From Apostichopus japonicus (lineage: Eukaryota > Echinodermata > Holothuroidea > Aspidochirotida > Stichopodidae): a stretch of DNA of 64,000 bases. Location: contig NC_092563.1 of NCBI RefSeq assembly GCF_037975245.1, positions 23,344,960 through 23,408,959 of the forward strand, written 5' to 3'. The notes below the pieces were generated by a model. That model saw nothing but the letters and a program-made list of their open reading frames with translations. It searched no databases and had not been told where the DNA came from. Positions within the stretch are counted from its first letter, which is position 1; every line of letters begins with the position of its first letter. The position numbers and the translations under genes are program-made. Below, piece by piece: positions 41,001-47,500 of the stretch.

Positions 41001-44000
41001 GCCCTTTTCTATTATTTTTATAGATAGAATATACTTCCCGGCTCGGGTTTCTATGGCCCTTTTCTATTATTTTTATAGATAGAATATACTTCCCGGCTCG
41101 GGTTTCTGTGGCAAATGAAATTTCGAGTCGAACGTGAAGAAGTGGAAACGATGGAATCGTTAAACAAAGTGCTCTTAGAGAACATGCTGCCCAGACACGT
41201 AGCGGAGTTATTCCTAAAAGAGAAACAGATAATGAGATCCAATGTAAGTCATGCAGTAGCAATTTCACAACTTACTGTAATCACAAAAACAGAATTATGC
41301 AGTTTCCCTAAATCCCTCACAAGACTCATTTCTGCAACTGCACTCTACATTACAACTGCTTACCTGGTAACAAGAAAACAAGTGCTAACTGTTTGTGAAA
41401 TATCCCTTTTTTGGGGGGAGGGGGAAGGGAGGGAGGGGTGCATGTCTTCCCGGTAGTTAAAAGGATGGTTTACTAGAGTTTATTCATTCTCTTTCACTGA
41501 ACTAGTCGCACTTGAAGAATCATTGATTTCAACCACCAATTGTTGCCTTTAACATCCAGAATTTGCTTTTCTCCATCCTTGAGAAGGTAGAGCACCCCCC
41601 CCTCCCAACTATCCATATCAGTCATCTGGAAGGCTTAGTGATCCTTCCCCCTACCTCCCCCCCCCACCTCCTGGCATGACTAGAGTAATTCATGTCAAAC
41701 TTTGGTACAGTTGTCTCCTGCCATCATTTTATCAACCCTGTTACCGTTATCTTTGCAGGAGCTTTACCACGAGTCCTACAGTCTGGTCGCTGTTCTATTT
41801 GGTTCCATTCCAAACTTCAAGGAGTTCTACTCAGAGAATGACATCAACAACGAAGGACTTGAATGCCTTCGTCTCTTGAATGAAATCATCGCCGACTTTG
41901 ATGAGGTAAATCCATCTTTTTGCATTGAGACTGTTAGACAGGCAATGTAAACTGCCCGTTGTTGTTGTTGTTGTAGTTTGGTCTGTGACTGTGACAGGGG
42001 ATATAATATGACCCATCTCTACATTCATATATACAGTCTGCTGTCAGATTCTGTGGATCAGTATATGGGACATGATTGCCAAGTTACAGAGAATCACAAA
42101 TATGTAGGAATACATTGCATAGAAACAGGTTAGCAATGCAAATATTTCCTAGTGCTAGTTGTTTTTGAAAGCAATAAATTCTTACTAAGGTATTTCCTGT
42201 TTCACCCTTTAATAGAAATCTTGAAAGATTTGAAAAAGATCTCATACAAGGCTTTTCTAATAAGCTAGGAGATGATGTAATAGTTGTAATGAAGGCCAGT
42301 GTTTTATTGCAATTATCCTTTTTATGAATCATCCAAGAGCCTTTGCAGCTCAGATTTTTTTTTATAAAATAACGGAATAAACAATCTGCAAGATGTTAGA
42401 AACTGCAGCTATATAGTTATTGTATATCTAGCTTCAAACTGGACGTGCCAATTTAAAATTCATACTTGACGTCGCATTCATCTACAGATTCTCTCCAAAC
42501 CAAAGTACAGTTGCGTGGAGAAGATCAAAACTATAGGAAGCACGTACATGGCCGCAGCCGGTCTTCACCAGAGCCGCGGCAGAGGGAACAAACAAGTACT
42601 ATATTACGTTGGTGTATTGACGGAGTTTGCAATGGCGTTACAGGACAAACTCGAGCAAATAAACAAACAGGCCTTCAACAACTTCAAGTTAAGGATCGGT
42701 TAGTTTGTAATATTTTATTCTTTCATCATCTGATACTGACGTGATCATATGGAATGGACATTTTCAGGTCAAGATACGTGATATGTATACAGAAGTTACA
42801 TAGGCAGTGGGCTTCTTTGCTTGTTTTTAAAATGGGCCTATATTCCATTTAAGAAAGAAATTACCATTTGACAATGCTAATTTCCCTTAATTAGCCAAAT
42901 AGCTTTAATTACCACACAAAAGGAATACATTACAAAATGTATATGAAAACAGAGAATGTAGAAAAAAAAAGGTCCATTGCAAAGATATGTTAGGATTTGT
43001 TCATACTTTTGATTCTCGAGTAAAGCAGGGAAAAAAACTCTTAGTTCTAGTAAACTAATCCTACCAACTCTTGTTGTAATGATCACTGCTAGTGATATTG
43101 GATGATTAGAATAACTATAGCCAAAGAGGCTTTATAGTTGTGTTATCAGTGGACAAGAGTATGTGGGTGGGGGAGGAGGAAGGGACCATTGTGGGGGTGC
43201 ATCTGGTCTGTAGTCAATCCTCTAACTGTTGACAGAGTAAAATCCAATAATGAAGAAGCAAACAACAGTATGTATTATGAAATACCTTTATTAGATACAT
43301 CAACCTCTTCTTGAAAAATCACAGTCTCGACTTAACTGTTGTGTTTTTCAGTTCTTCTCATCAATGCATTGTCTGTTACATCAGCTATTTTTAAGAAGTA
43401 TTTGTCATTTTATTGGGTTAAGAGGGAGTGGAAGAGGGTTGAGTGCAAGAAGTGGTTTGCTTACTTTCTGTTTACTTTTTATTGTTTTAATAGGTATTAA
43501 TCATGGACCATTAGTAGCAGGGGTGATTGGAGCACGGAAGCCACAGTTTGATATCTGGGGTAACACCGTCAACGTCGCTAGCAGAATGGACTCTACCGGG
43601 GTAATCGGAGAGATACAGGTTAGCCAGAAAATTTATTACTGACAGTGAGGAGAGAGAGAGAGAGGGGTTGATATTTACTACTTAAAGAAAAGAAAACATA
43701 CAGGGAATTTTAATTACATGACAAGTATTAAGCACTTCAAATCCAAGCTCTGCTGATTCAAACCCTTTTATTGACCCATTCAATTCAAGAGCATAAATAT
43801 TGATCTTTCTCATCTAGCACACATTGCCACTTTTTGGTCAAAACTTTTAAACCAAAGTTTTACAAAAAAGAGACATATTTCAAATTGAAATTTGCCGCAT
43901 CAGAAAATTGTTCTTGCTTTTAAGGAAGATGTATAAATATGAACAGTTTAAATGTGATCTTCAGAAGAGAGAAGTTGATTTTTGATAAACATGGTCAGGT

Positions 44001-44510
44001 ATGTTTAAGATGTCTTGTTACAGTACAATATGCAGAGAGACAAGCTGAGTATATCTCTACTCGGGATGAATCGCAAACAACCTTGTATTACGTACGATTT
44101 TGTATGCAAGACTTGATGTAACCAGTTGCAGGTGTGACAAAACTGTGTATTGAGCTATCCAACAGTCCAAATTGACTTAGTCTCTAAAATACCAATGCAT
44201 ATACTTCAATAGGCCAAACTGGGACAGTCGCAACTATGAACTGGTTCCATGCAATAACAACAAAAAGATACATTTCTGCACATCAGGGAGCTCATAAAAT
44301 TCTGCATTACAACCAATAGAAATCATGTGTTGTTTGTATTTCCTCAAGGTCACCGAGGAAACTGGTAAAGTCCTAACCGAGCTGGGATTCAATTGCATTA
44401 GGAGAGGCTATGTGTCAGTCAAGGGCAAAGGTCAACTAATGACGTACATAGTGCAGAGACCATCCACCTCCGTGCAGAAGGCAGCCCACCTAAGCGCCGT
44501 CTACTCGTGA
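1952..44510 (+). CDS. ADCY2/4/7-like: Transmembrane adenylyl cyclase, ADCY2/4/7 class (22 exons, whole gene)
   Basis: Converts ATP to cAMP at the plasma membrane under G-protein control. The exons listed below join with matching phases into 1105 residues, close to the roughly 1080-1090 of vertebrate ADCY2/4/7. Order: cytoplasmic N-terminus, six membrane helices (about 68-270), C1a cyclase domain (about 297-525), C1b linker, second membrane bundle (about 660-832), C2 cyclase domain (about 855-1095). The metal-binding Asp pair is D354 (YADIVGF) and D398 (ILGDCYYC), 44 residues apart as usual. C2 has K954 (KIKTIGS), D1030, N1037 and R1041 ([12 protein letters not shown]) and K1077 (VKGKG), with the same spacing as in ADCY2. 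Class assignment rests on C2 phrases such as LYHESY, FKEFYSE and [13 protein letters not shown], and the C1b phrase [15 protein letters not shown], which are ADCY2/4/7-like rather than ADCY1/3/5/6/8/9. Which vertebrate paralogue is closest cannot be told. Confidence 0.95.
2225..3198 (+). other. Cyclase intron 1
   Basis: Holds a TTTG run near 2946 and no recognisable gene. Open frames here on both strands have no family resemblance. Confidence 0.75.
3199..3645 (+). CDS. ADCY2/4/7-like: Cyclase exon 2 (residues 92-240), membrane helices 2-5
   Basis: Acceptor TTTCCAG, donor AAT|GTGCGT, phase 0 at both ends. Encodes several hydrophobic helices with the family phrase YMMLPLS, then a hydrophilic loop with two N-glycosylation sequons (NGT, NQS) and a PEPEPEP run. 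A GTAAAT downstream is out of phase with exon 3, so GTGCGT is chosen as donor. Confidence 0.88.
3646..4850 (+). repeat. Cyclase intron 2, with a degenerate ATATTCAA-type tandem repeat at about 4375-4480
   Basis: A run of TGTATTCAAATATATTC-like units of about 10-17 bases occupies 4375-4480. The rest is AT-rich and shows nothing recognisable. Confidence 0.6.
4851..5012 (+). CDS. ADCY2/4/7-like: Cyclase exon 3 (residues 241-294), helix 6 and start of the signalling helix
   Basis: Acceptor TTTTCTCAG, donor CAG|GTAAAA, phase 0. Encodes a hydrophobic helix ([14 protein letters not shown]), then the amphipathic stretch ending [11 protein letters not shown]. It corresponds to IKSRIKLEFEKRQQ of ADCY2, which leads into the C1 domain. 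Confidence 0.93.
5013..12118 (+). other. Cyclase intron 3 (7.1 kb)
   Basis: Holds a SINE near 11.05-11.37 kb, a pyrimidine-rich tract at 9470-9640, a G run at 8765-8775, an (AAT)n run near 10970-11000, and a segment at 8968-9020 that recurs near 23355. No gene is recognised in the remainder. Confidence 0.7.
11048..11372 (+). mobile_element. tRNA-derived SINE
   Basis: The head resembles a tRNA, with a Pol III A box (TTGGCTAAGGCG near 11063) and B box (GGTTCGACTCC near 11100). The body ends in GTAAAGCACTTTGAG and AAGCGCTATATAAAA followed by an AT-rich TTATTATT tail. The CGCTATATAAA tail is common in animal SINEs that borrow a LINE 3' end. Exact ends and any target-site duplication were not resolved. 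Confidence 0.75.
12119..12282 (+). CDS. ADCY2/4/7-like: Cyclase exon 4 (residues 295-349), start of C1a
   Basis: Acceptor GTCATAG, donor GTTAG|GTAAGT, phases 0 and 2. Carries [14 protein letters not shown], the hallmark entry to the first cyclase domain, and ends [12 protein letters not shown] as in ADCY2. Confidence 0.94.
12283..14806 (+). other. Cyclase intron 4
   Basis: No recognisable gene or complete repeat. Short T runs and ordinary AT-rich sequence. Confidence 0.7.
14807..14918 (+). CDS. ADCY2/4/7-like: Cyclase exon 5 (residues 349-386), first metal-binding Asp
   Basis: Acceptor TTTGCCGCAG, donor GAG|GTAAGA, phases 2 and 0. Encodes [15 protein letters not shown] with catalytic D354, then [17 protein letters not shown], matching the ADCY2 C1a core. 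Confidence 0.96.
14919..16567 (+). other. Cyclase intron 5
   Basis: Starts with a short duplicated ATATAGATGCATATTCAT. No gene is recognised. Long A and T runs lie near its 3' end. Confidence 0.65.
16568..16695 (+). CDS. ADCY2/4/7-like: Cyclase exon 6 (residues 387-429), second metal-binding Asp
   Basis: Acceptor GTCGACAG, donor ATAAA|GTAAGA, phases 0 and 2. Encodes [17 protein letters not shown] with catalytic D398, then the [12 protein letters not shown] helix. Confidence 0.96.
16696..18380 (+). other. Cyclase intron 6
   Basis: Contains the foldback element at 17507-17861 and a G run near 16806. Nothing else is recognised. Confidence 0.7.
17507..17861. mobile_element. Foldback/MITE-like element with about 77-base terminal inverted repeats
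   Basis: The left arm starts GTGTAAAAGTAAGTTG and the right arm ends with its reverse complement, CAACTTACTTTTACAC. The arms pair over about 77 bases (17507-17583 with 17785-17861) with few mismatches and enclose a pyrimidine-rich middle. Each arm holds the CTTTGAAGAAGATC motif. The target-site duplication is ambiguous: AAT lies at both edges, and a 13-base repeat ACAATATAGTGAT occurs at 17434 and 17860. No protein is encoded. Confidence 0.7.
18381..18539 (+). CDS. ADCY2/4/7-like: Cyclase exon 7 (residues 429-482), C1a core
   Basis: Acceptor CATCTTCAG, donor CCAGG|GTTAGT, phases 2 and 2. Encodes [17 protein letters not shown] and [16 protein letters not shown], nearly identical to ADCY2. The GTTAGT donor is the only one in phase with exon 8. 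Confidence 0.95.
18540..21806 (+). other. Cyclase intron 7
   Basis: Contains the 24-base minisatellite at 18938-19133 and an A/T-homopolymer block at about 20785-20840. The A/T block shows no retrocopy beside it. No gene is recognised. Confidence 0.65.
18938..19133 (+). repeat. 24-base minisatellite, about 8 imperfect units
   Basis: Unit of the form TGTCACATCGTTCGCTACTG plus TTGC. Twenty-four bases are eight codons, so open frames run through it; they look like by-products of the repeat and not a gene. Confidence 0.8.
21807..21954 (+). CDS. ADCY2/4/7-like: Cyclase exon 8 (residues 482-531), end of C1a
   Basis: Acceptor TTTCAACAG, donor CAG|GTTAGT, phases 2 and 0. Encodes [19 protein letters not shown] and [11 protein letters not shown], the end of the C1a fold. 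Confidence 0.94.
21955..22466 (+). other. Cyclase intron 8
   Basis: G-rich runs (about 21995-22012, 22250-22260) and a short GTGTGCGGGTGCGTGAG stretch near 22326. No gene. Confidence 0.65.
22467..22634 (+). CDS. ADCY2/4/7-like: Cyclase exon 9 (residues 532-587), C1b linker
   Basis: Acceptor CTGTTTCAG, donor TCA|GTAAGT, phase 0. Encodes an Asn/His/Gln-rich linker, then [15 protein letters not shown] followed by PFSTG. In ADCY2 the equivalent place carries the PFAHL motif linked to Gbeta-gamma regulation; here only PF is kept. Confidence 0.93.
22635..24025 (+). other. Cyclase intron 9
   Basis: Contains a TTTGCATAG-rich stretch at about 23355-23425 that is shared with intron 3 (8968-9020). Nothing else is recognised. 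Confidence 0.6.
24026..24084 (+). CDS. ADCY2/4/7-like: Cyclase exon 10 (residues 588-607)
   Basis: A 59-base exon with acceptor CTCTTACAG and donor ACAAG|GTATGT, phases 0 and 2. Encodes [20 protein letters not shown] in the variable C1b linker. Supported by splice signals and by phase fit with both neighbours; the protein sequence here is not conserved. Confidence 0.75.
24085..27099 (+). other. Cyclase intron 10
   Basis: Holds the 24.55-25.05 kb minisatellite. A tRNA-like B box (GGTTTGAGTCA near 24340) may be a SINE remnant. A reversed SINE/LINE-like tail with TTTATATAGTGCCAAAC lies near 25605. No gene is recognised. Confidence 0.6.
24555..25051 (+). repeat. 63-base minisatellite, about 8 units with alternating subtypes
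   Basis: Units carry TGTGTACACTATCACT and TCTAGGATAGTGAAGCCTGC. Two subtypes alternate in the middle. One has GGTTTCTAGG and ACACACTTCTTCTCCTGTC; the other has TTTTATCTAGG and ACCCATGCTTCTCTTCAT. This gives a two-unit higher-order period of about 126 bases. Confidence 0.85.
27100..27180 (+). CDS. ADCY2/4/7-like: Cyclase exon 11 (residues 607-634)
   Basis: Acceptor TTATTTCAG, donor AAAAA|GTAAAG, phases 2 and 2. Encodes [18 protein letters not shown], equivalent to FEEELNERMIQAIDGIN of ADCY2 C1b. Confidence 0.92.
27181..30462 (+). other. Cyclase intron 11
   Basis: No gene or complete repeat is recognised. Several G-rich runs occur near 29145, 29740 and 30150. Confidence 0.65.
30463..30520 (+). 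CDS. ADCY2/4/7-like: Cyclase exon 12 (residues 634-653)
   Basis: A 58-base exon with acceptor TTGGAGTAG and donor AAG|GTAAAT, phases 2 and 0. Encodes [20 protein letters not shown], matching the KSEDIQRISLLF segment of ADCY2 just before the second membrane bundle. Confidence 0.9.
30912..31100 (+). CDS. ADCY2/4/7-like: Cyclase exon 13 (residues 654-716), helices 7-8
   Basis: Acceptor CGTTTTAG, donor AAG|GTGAGT, phase 0. Two hydrophobic helices, around [16 protein letters not shown] and [17 protein letters not shown] minor alternative acceptor a few bases on is out of phase. Confidence 0.92.
31690..31821 (+). repeat. Two degenerate upstream copies of the exon 14 acceptor and 5' end
   Basis: CTGTCCAG|GACCTGGAC at 31690 and TTGTGCAG|TGTCTGAAC at 31765 repeat TTCTGCAG|TGCCTGGAC at 31822. 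Each has a pyrimidine tract before it and an AACATC/AGCATC-type match about 30 bases into the copy. Spacings are 75 and 57 bases, both multiples of three. The frame stays open, so use of an upstream site would add 44 or 19 residues. Confidence 0.7.
31822..31941 (+). CDS. ADCY2/4/7-like: Cyclase exon 14 (residues 717-756), helix 9
   Basis: Acceptor TTCTTCTGCAG, donor TTG|GTAAGT, phase 0. Encodes a short cytoplasmic link and the helix [18 protein letters not shown]. Two related in-frame acceptors lie upstream at 31690 and 31765. The start at 31822 is chosen because it gives the family's usual loop length. Confidence 0.9.
31946..32003. repeat. (TA)n microsatellite just after the exon 14 donor
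   Basis: About 28 TA dinucleotides beginning a few bases after GTAAGT. Confidence 0.95.
32585..32611 (+). CDS. ADCY2/4/7-like: Cyclase exon 15, 27-base micro-exon (residues 757-765)
   Basis: Acceptor TTTCACTTCAG, donor ATG|GTAAGA, phase 0. Encodes GLNTPDPEM. It sits where ADCY2 has a much longer extracellular loop between helices 9 and 10 that bears N-glycosylation sites; none remains here. Skipping the exon would keep the frame. Confidence 0.72.
32612..33273 (+). other. Cyclase intron 15
   Basis: No recognisable feature. Confidence 0.6.
33274..33410 (+). CDS. ADCY2/4/7-like: Cyclase exon 16 (residues 766-811), helices 10-11
   Basis: Acceptor ATCTCAG, donor GATGT|GTGAGT, phases 0 and 2. 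Encodes hydrophobic helices around [16 protein letters not shown] and [15 protein letters not shown]. Confidence 0.9.
33411..34012 (+). other. Cyclase intron 16
   Basis: C/T-rich stretch at 33455-33600 and T/A homopolymers at 33780-33870. No gene. Confidence 0.6.
34013..34088 (+). CDS. ADCY2/4/7-like: Cyclase exon 17 (residues 811-836), helix 12
   Basis: Acceptor CCTTCCAG, donor AGA|GTAAGT, phases 2 and 0. Encodes [19 protein letters not shown], the last membrane helix before the C2 approach helix. Confidence 0.9.
34773..35031 (+). repeat. 37-base minisatellite, 7 near-perfect units
   Basis: Seven head-to-tail units containing AGTATTTAATATGGTAGATA and ACATTTCAATACTGCTC. Single-base changes occur in units 3 and 5. 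Confidence 0.95.
35330..35862 (+). repeat. Degenerate 16-17-base array of GATATTACATGCCTAT type
   Basis: Dozens of imperfect copies of TGATATTACATGCCTA with variants and local longer-period duplications (for example TGAGATTATGTGGCTAAG at 35401 and 35576). Confidence 0.9.
36736..36758 (+). promoter_or_regulatory. Probable ancestral branch-point segment of intron 17
   Basis: Contains CCCTAAG, a fair branch-point match, about 30 bases before the first array acceptor. The segment starts with AAATGAA, which is also found in exon 18 at 41113. It is repeated only in the four 78-base units. Confidence 0.45.
36759..41112 (+). repeat. 77-copy satellite made of the intron 17/exon 18 splice junction
   Basis: The unit is 55 bases: a pyrimidine tract (TTTTCTATTATTTTTATAG) ending in an AG acceptor, followed by the first 34 bases of exon 18 (ATAGAATATACTTCCCGG through CTATGGC). 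I count 77 copies from repeat positions and lengths: among the 76 intervals, 46 are 55 bases, 26 are 56 (one extra T) and 4 are 78. The 78-base forms carry 23 extra bases at 39415, 39713, 39846 and 40925, identical to the intron sequence at the array's left edge (AAATGAACCC to ATCTACAG). Only the final copy runs on into the rest of exon 18. Copies are almost identical; exceptions are 37164 (A to C, destroying the AG), 38711 (A to T) and 41108 (A to G, silent). Confidence 0.97.
41079..41243 (+). CDS. ADCY2/4/7-like: Cyclase exon 18 (residues 837-891), entry to C2
   Basis: Begins at the acceptor of the last satellite unit (TTTTTATAG|ATAGAA) and ends at donor AAT|GTAAGT, phase 0 at both ends. 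Its first 11 codons lie inside the repeat and read [11 protein letters not shown], matching NEYYCRLDFLW of ADCY2. Beyond the repeat it reads [20 protein letters not shown] and LPRHVAELF. The match across the repeat edge is what shows that the satellite unit is exon-derived. Confidence 0.93.
41244..41758 (+). other. Cyclase intron 18
   Basis: G-rich run near 41413-41440 and C-rich runs near 41596 and 41655. No gene. Confidence 0.65.
41759..41905 (+). CDS. ADCY2/4/7-like: Cyclase exon 19 (residues 892-940), C2 core
   Basis: Acceptor ATCTTTGCAG, donor GAG|GTAAAT, phase 0. Encodes [18 protein letters not shown] and [16 protein letters not shown], strongly ADCY2/4/7-like. Confidence 0.96.
41906..42487 (+). 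other. Cyclase intron 19
   Basis: Contains a (TTG)n run near 41960-41975. Nothing else is recognised. Confidence 0.65.
42488..42698 (+). CDS. ADCY2/4/7-like: Cyclase exon 20 (residues 941-1011), purine-binding Lys
   Basis: Acceptor ATCTACAG, donor GATCG|GTTAGT, phases 0 and 1. Encodes [17 protein letters not shown] with ATP-binding K954, then [18 protein letters not shown]. The latter is where ADCY2 has its QEHA Gbeta-gamma-binding segment; the QEHA letters themselves are not conserved. Confidence 0.96.
42699..43493 (+). other. Cyclase intron 20
   Basis: No gene recognised. G-rich run near 43165. Confidence 0.65.
43494..43618 (+). CDS. ADCY2/4/7-like: Cyclase exon 21 (residues 1011-1052), catalytic Asn/Arg
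   Basis: Acceptor TTTTAATAG, donor CAG|GTTAGC, phases 1 and 0. Encodes [17 protein letters not shown] with D1030 (adenine recognition) and N1037/R1041 (transition state). Confidence 0.97.
43619..44348 (+). other. Cyclase intron 21
   Basis: No gene recognised. Confidence 0.65.
44349..44510 (+). CDS. ADCY2/4/7-like: Cyclase exon 22 (residues 1053-1105) with stop
   Basis: Acceptor TTCCTCAAG, phase 0, ending TGA at 44508-44510. Encodes [14 protein letters not shown] and [14 protein letters not shown], including phosphate-binding K1077, then a short Ser/Ala-rich tail. Confidence 0.96.
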   Translation, partial: VTEETGKVLTELGFNCIRRGYVSVKGKGQLMTYIVQRPSTSVQKAAHLSAVYS

Positions 44511-47500
44511 CCAAGAGCATGACGAAGAATCCACTCATGATGAAGAGAATCCAACAGCTTTTTATGTCAAATGTGGAGGGAAAAAAATTCCACAATCACT
44601 GTGCAATCGGTTTTACGTTTATCCAATTAGCAGAGGATACATACATACTACCACTGATAAATTATAGAGGGGGACATGTCCAAGAAATGGAAAATCTTGA
44701 AGAGCAGTATAGAACATTTCTACAGCGAGAGAGAGAGGTTGCTTTTGGTCTGTCACATTTTTGTGGGTGTATGCTGAGGGGATCGGGGACAATAATTACT
44801 CTGGGTGTTCTAGCCATAGTTTGAACATTTATCTCATCACTGCAGTACTTTTGATTGTATTCTAGCTTGTTTATGGGGGTGAGTTGGGCTCAGGAGCAAA
44901 CTTTAGGTGGGAGTATTTAGTATTTCATGAGTATTAATTAGTAAAGCCTTCTTTACTGCCAACTTCCAAACAGACTTTTCTCCTCTGGACCCTTTTTTTC
45001 TTCTTTTCAACACTCCCCCTCTCTATCCAGAGAGAGATTTGAGAGTTTTATAATGTTCAGTAAACAAATTCCTCTTGGAAACCCATATCAGTGTGAGTAG
45101 TTCTGGGTGTAGTGCTTCCATTTAAAAGTCCTTGACAAGATTCCAGTACCTCTCCATGCTGTGTGGAATGCTCTCTTCGAATGTCTTGTTCCTCTAAGGC
45201 ACATGGCCCTACTCTTCACCTCCAGTTCTGTCAAATTAAGCATTAACAAAGAAAACAATAATCATCCAGCATTTATACAGGCATTATGTATGCTTTCCCC
45301 TTATTCCAACAATGGCAAAACTACATAATTGAAGGAGGTCTGATGGTGTGAAATATTTAAAATTGTCTGCCCATTCTGCCAGATATCTTTTTGCTGTCGG
45401 AAAGACTTTGTGGACGGTTGGCATCTGTAGCTGGTGATACACAATAGACCTCTTGCTTCACCTCTCTAGCTGTATCTGGGTATTAAAACGTTTGTATTTT
45501 TTCAGTTAGAAGTTGTAACTTTACAATATGTTTCTATTTGTGTAATGTTATGACAGCCAGCAGGGAGAATACAATCATTCTGTCTGCCTGTTCATATTTC
45601 TCCCATGATGGTTTTACTAATGTTAGTGATGGTCAACATCTGTAACCGGTAGGATACTGCAGAGACACTTTCATGGTGACCTTTAACACGACTTTTGAAG
45701 TTGCATCTGGGCAACAGTGGGTAAATGCTACATTTCTGCAGTGTGGGGTTATGGCATGGGCAATATAGGCCATGGCATAGGGCACAAAAATTTTGGGACC
45801 CAGCACCTCGGCAAATTTCCTGCAAATTAATGTGATGTTCCATGCATTGGGCAGGTACAAACGCACCCGTGTTAAGTGTGTCATGTATCATCGTACAAAG
45901 CGCCAACCACCCACGCACCGCTGAACCGGATTGGACGTAAAAGATCGACTTTCAGGACATTCACTGATGACATTGAAAAATTGAAGTCCAGACAATGGTT
46001 AATTTGATGGCTATGCCATCAGTCATGGGTGAATAGGCCCCTTAAAATATTTATGGCCTATGGGCCTGCATAGGTTTAATCTGGGCCTGCATAACTGAGA
46101 TCTGTTCACAGTGGTATATACTGTGGGTTTGTTGTCTGTCCTATTTGTAAGATGAATTGGTATGTAGTACTATGTACATTATCATGACCATGATGTAAAA
46201 CCTTCTGGCAGCTATCTGTCCATTGTGCCTGACAGTGCTGCCAGAATGGTTTTTGATTATACAACTTTTTTGCCGATGTCAGAACCTTGGGACTGCCAAC
46301 GGGAGTCGAGCAATTCATTCTTATTTGGAATATTTTAGCAAACTAATAACTGGTCATTCCATTCTGGTCATTCCCAAATATCAATTTGAGACCTAACCCA
46401 GCAGGTTTGGAAAATGGATGAAATGAATTTAAAGATTACTTTCAAACCTGCACAGTTCAAACTCCCACTCATTAAATCCAGATACTTAAGTTAGGGGTGG
46501 GTGGGGGTAGTGGGGGGGGGTCATACTGTCTGTCATTTTTCCTAACCATCTAGAAGTCTTCTTTTTTTTTTTACTGTATATAGACAGTGAAACAGTTCCA
46601 TATTTCGTCGAGACAGATCTGTTGACATTTCTCGACAAGCAGAAATCTTCATTCTATTTCTTGATGGGATCATCTCTGTCATACAACCATTGAAATGATG
46701 AACAGAGTTGGATACATAAAAACTTTCAACATTTTTATACTTCTCGGATCAGTAAATCTATATCTATGCTCACTATCATTTAATTTCACTTTAAGAGAGG
46801 TTCTGCTATTGACTCTTAAATTTTTTTAAATAATGCATTTGATTTAACCTAATTTTTGTTTATAGAGAAATTATTTTTAACGAAAAAAAAACCAGTTGCT
46901 ATCCAGTAAATGAAGCACAACATTTTTCCCCCCCTTGATTTTAATAGATCAATCTTGGCAATAAGTTTCTATTTTTTACATTACTTTTTGGAGATATTTG
47001 TCACCATTTCCTTTGTGCAATTTTTGTAAAAATTAATCAGTTTTTTTGCTTATGTCTTTGTTGTATTGTTTTTTTCAAAAAGGCAATTTAATAATAAACA
47101 GCTGCTTCACGATAGCATTACTATAATTTCAAAGTTATGGTTTTGTTTAGTCTCTTTCATCAAACAAATTACGAAGGGGTTTCCAACGCACAGGTTAATC
47201 CTTTAATCTGACACAGATTAAAGAACTCCAAGGGCATGGAAATGTATATGTATATATGAGCAGGAAAATCATAAAAAAAATTATTGCCTTAACATTTGCG
47301 AGTGGATTAAAATTGGCTATAACCCAATCAGAGGAAAGTATTCTTGCTATTGTTGTCACAATATACAGTAGTCACTTTAATAAACCAGAAACAAATTTGT
47401 TTTGCCCTCTGTTCCCTGTGAGCCAATGAGTAATCAGGTTGAAAACCCACCCTTCCCCCCGGGGGTTAGTTGCCATGTTAGGAACCTTAGAACCAGTATT

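Larger units (their letters stand above)
34089..41078 (+). other. Cyclase intron 17 (7.0 kb), mostly tandem repeats
   Basis: Runs from the exon 17 donor to the last satellite acceptor. It contains three tandem arrays (34773-35031, 35330-35862 and the splice-junction satellite from 36759) with AT-rich unique sequence between them. Confidence 0.85.

Noticed and set aside
36759-41112. CRISPR-like appearance of the regular repeats
   Set aside because: The units are contiguous with no unique spacers, and the setting is a spliced animal gene. The unit is explained by exon 18.
36759-41112. Repeat-encoded protein
   Set aside because: Units of 55 and 56 bases shift frame and each reading frame meets stops. 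The only coding use is the last copy, as the start of exon 18.
34089-41243. A missing cyclase exon (the EYYCRLDFLW segment), suggesting a broken gene
   Set aside because: The segment is present. It is encoded by the last satellite unit running into exon 18, with phase 0 on both sides.
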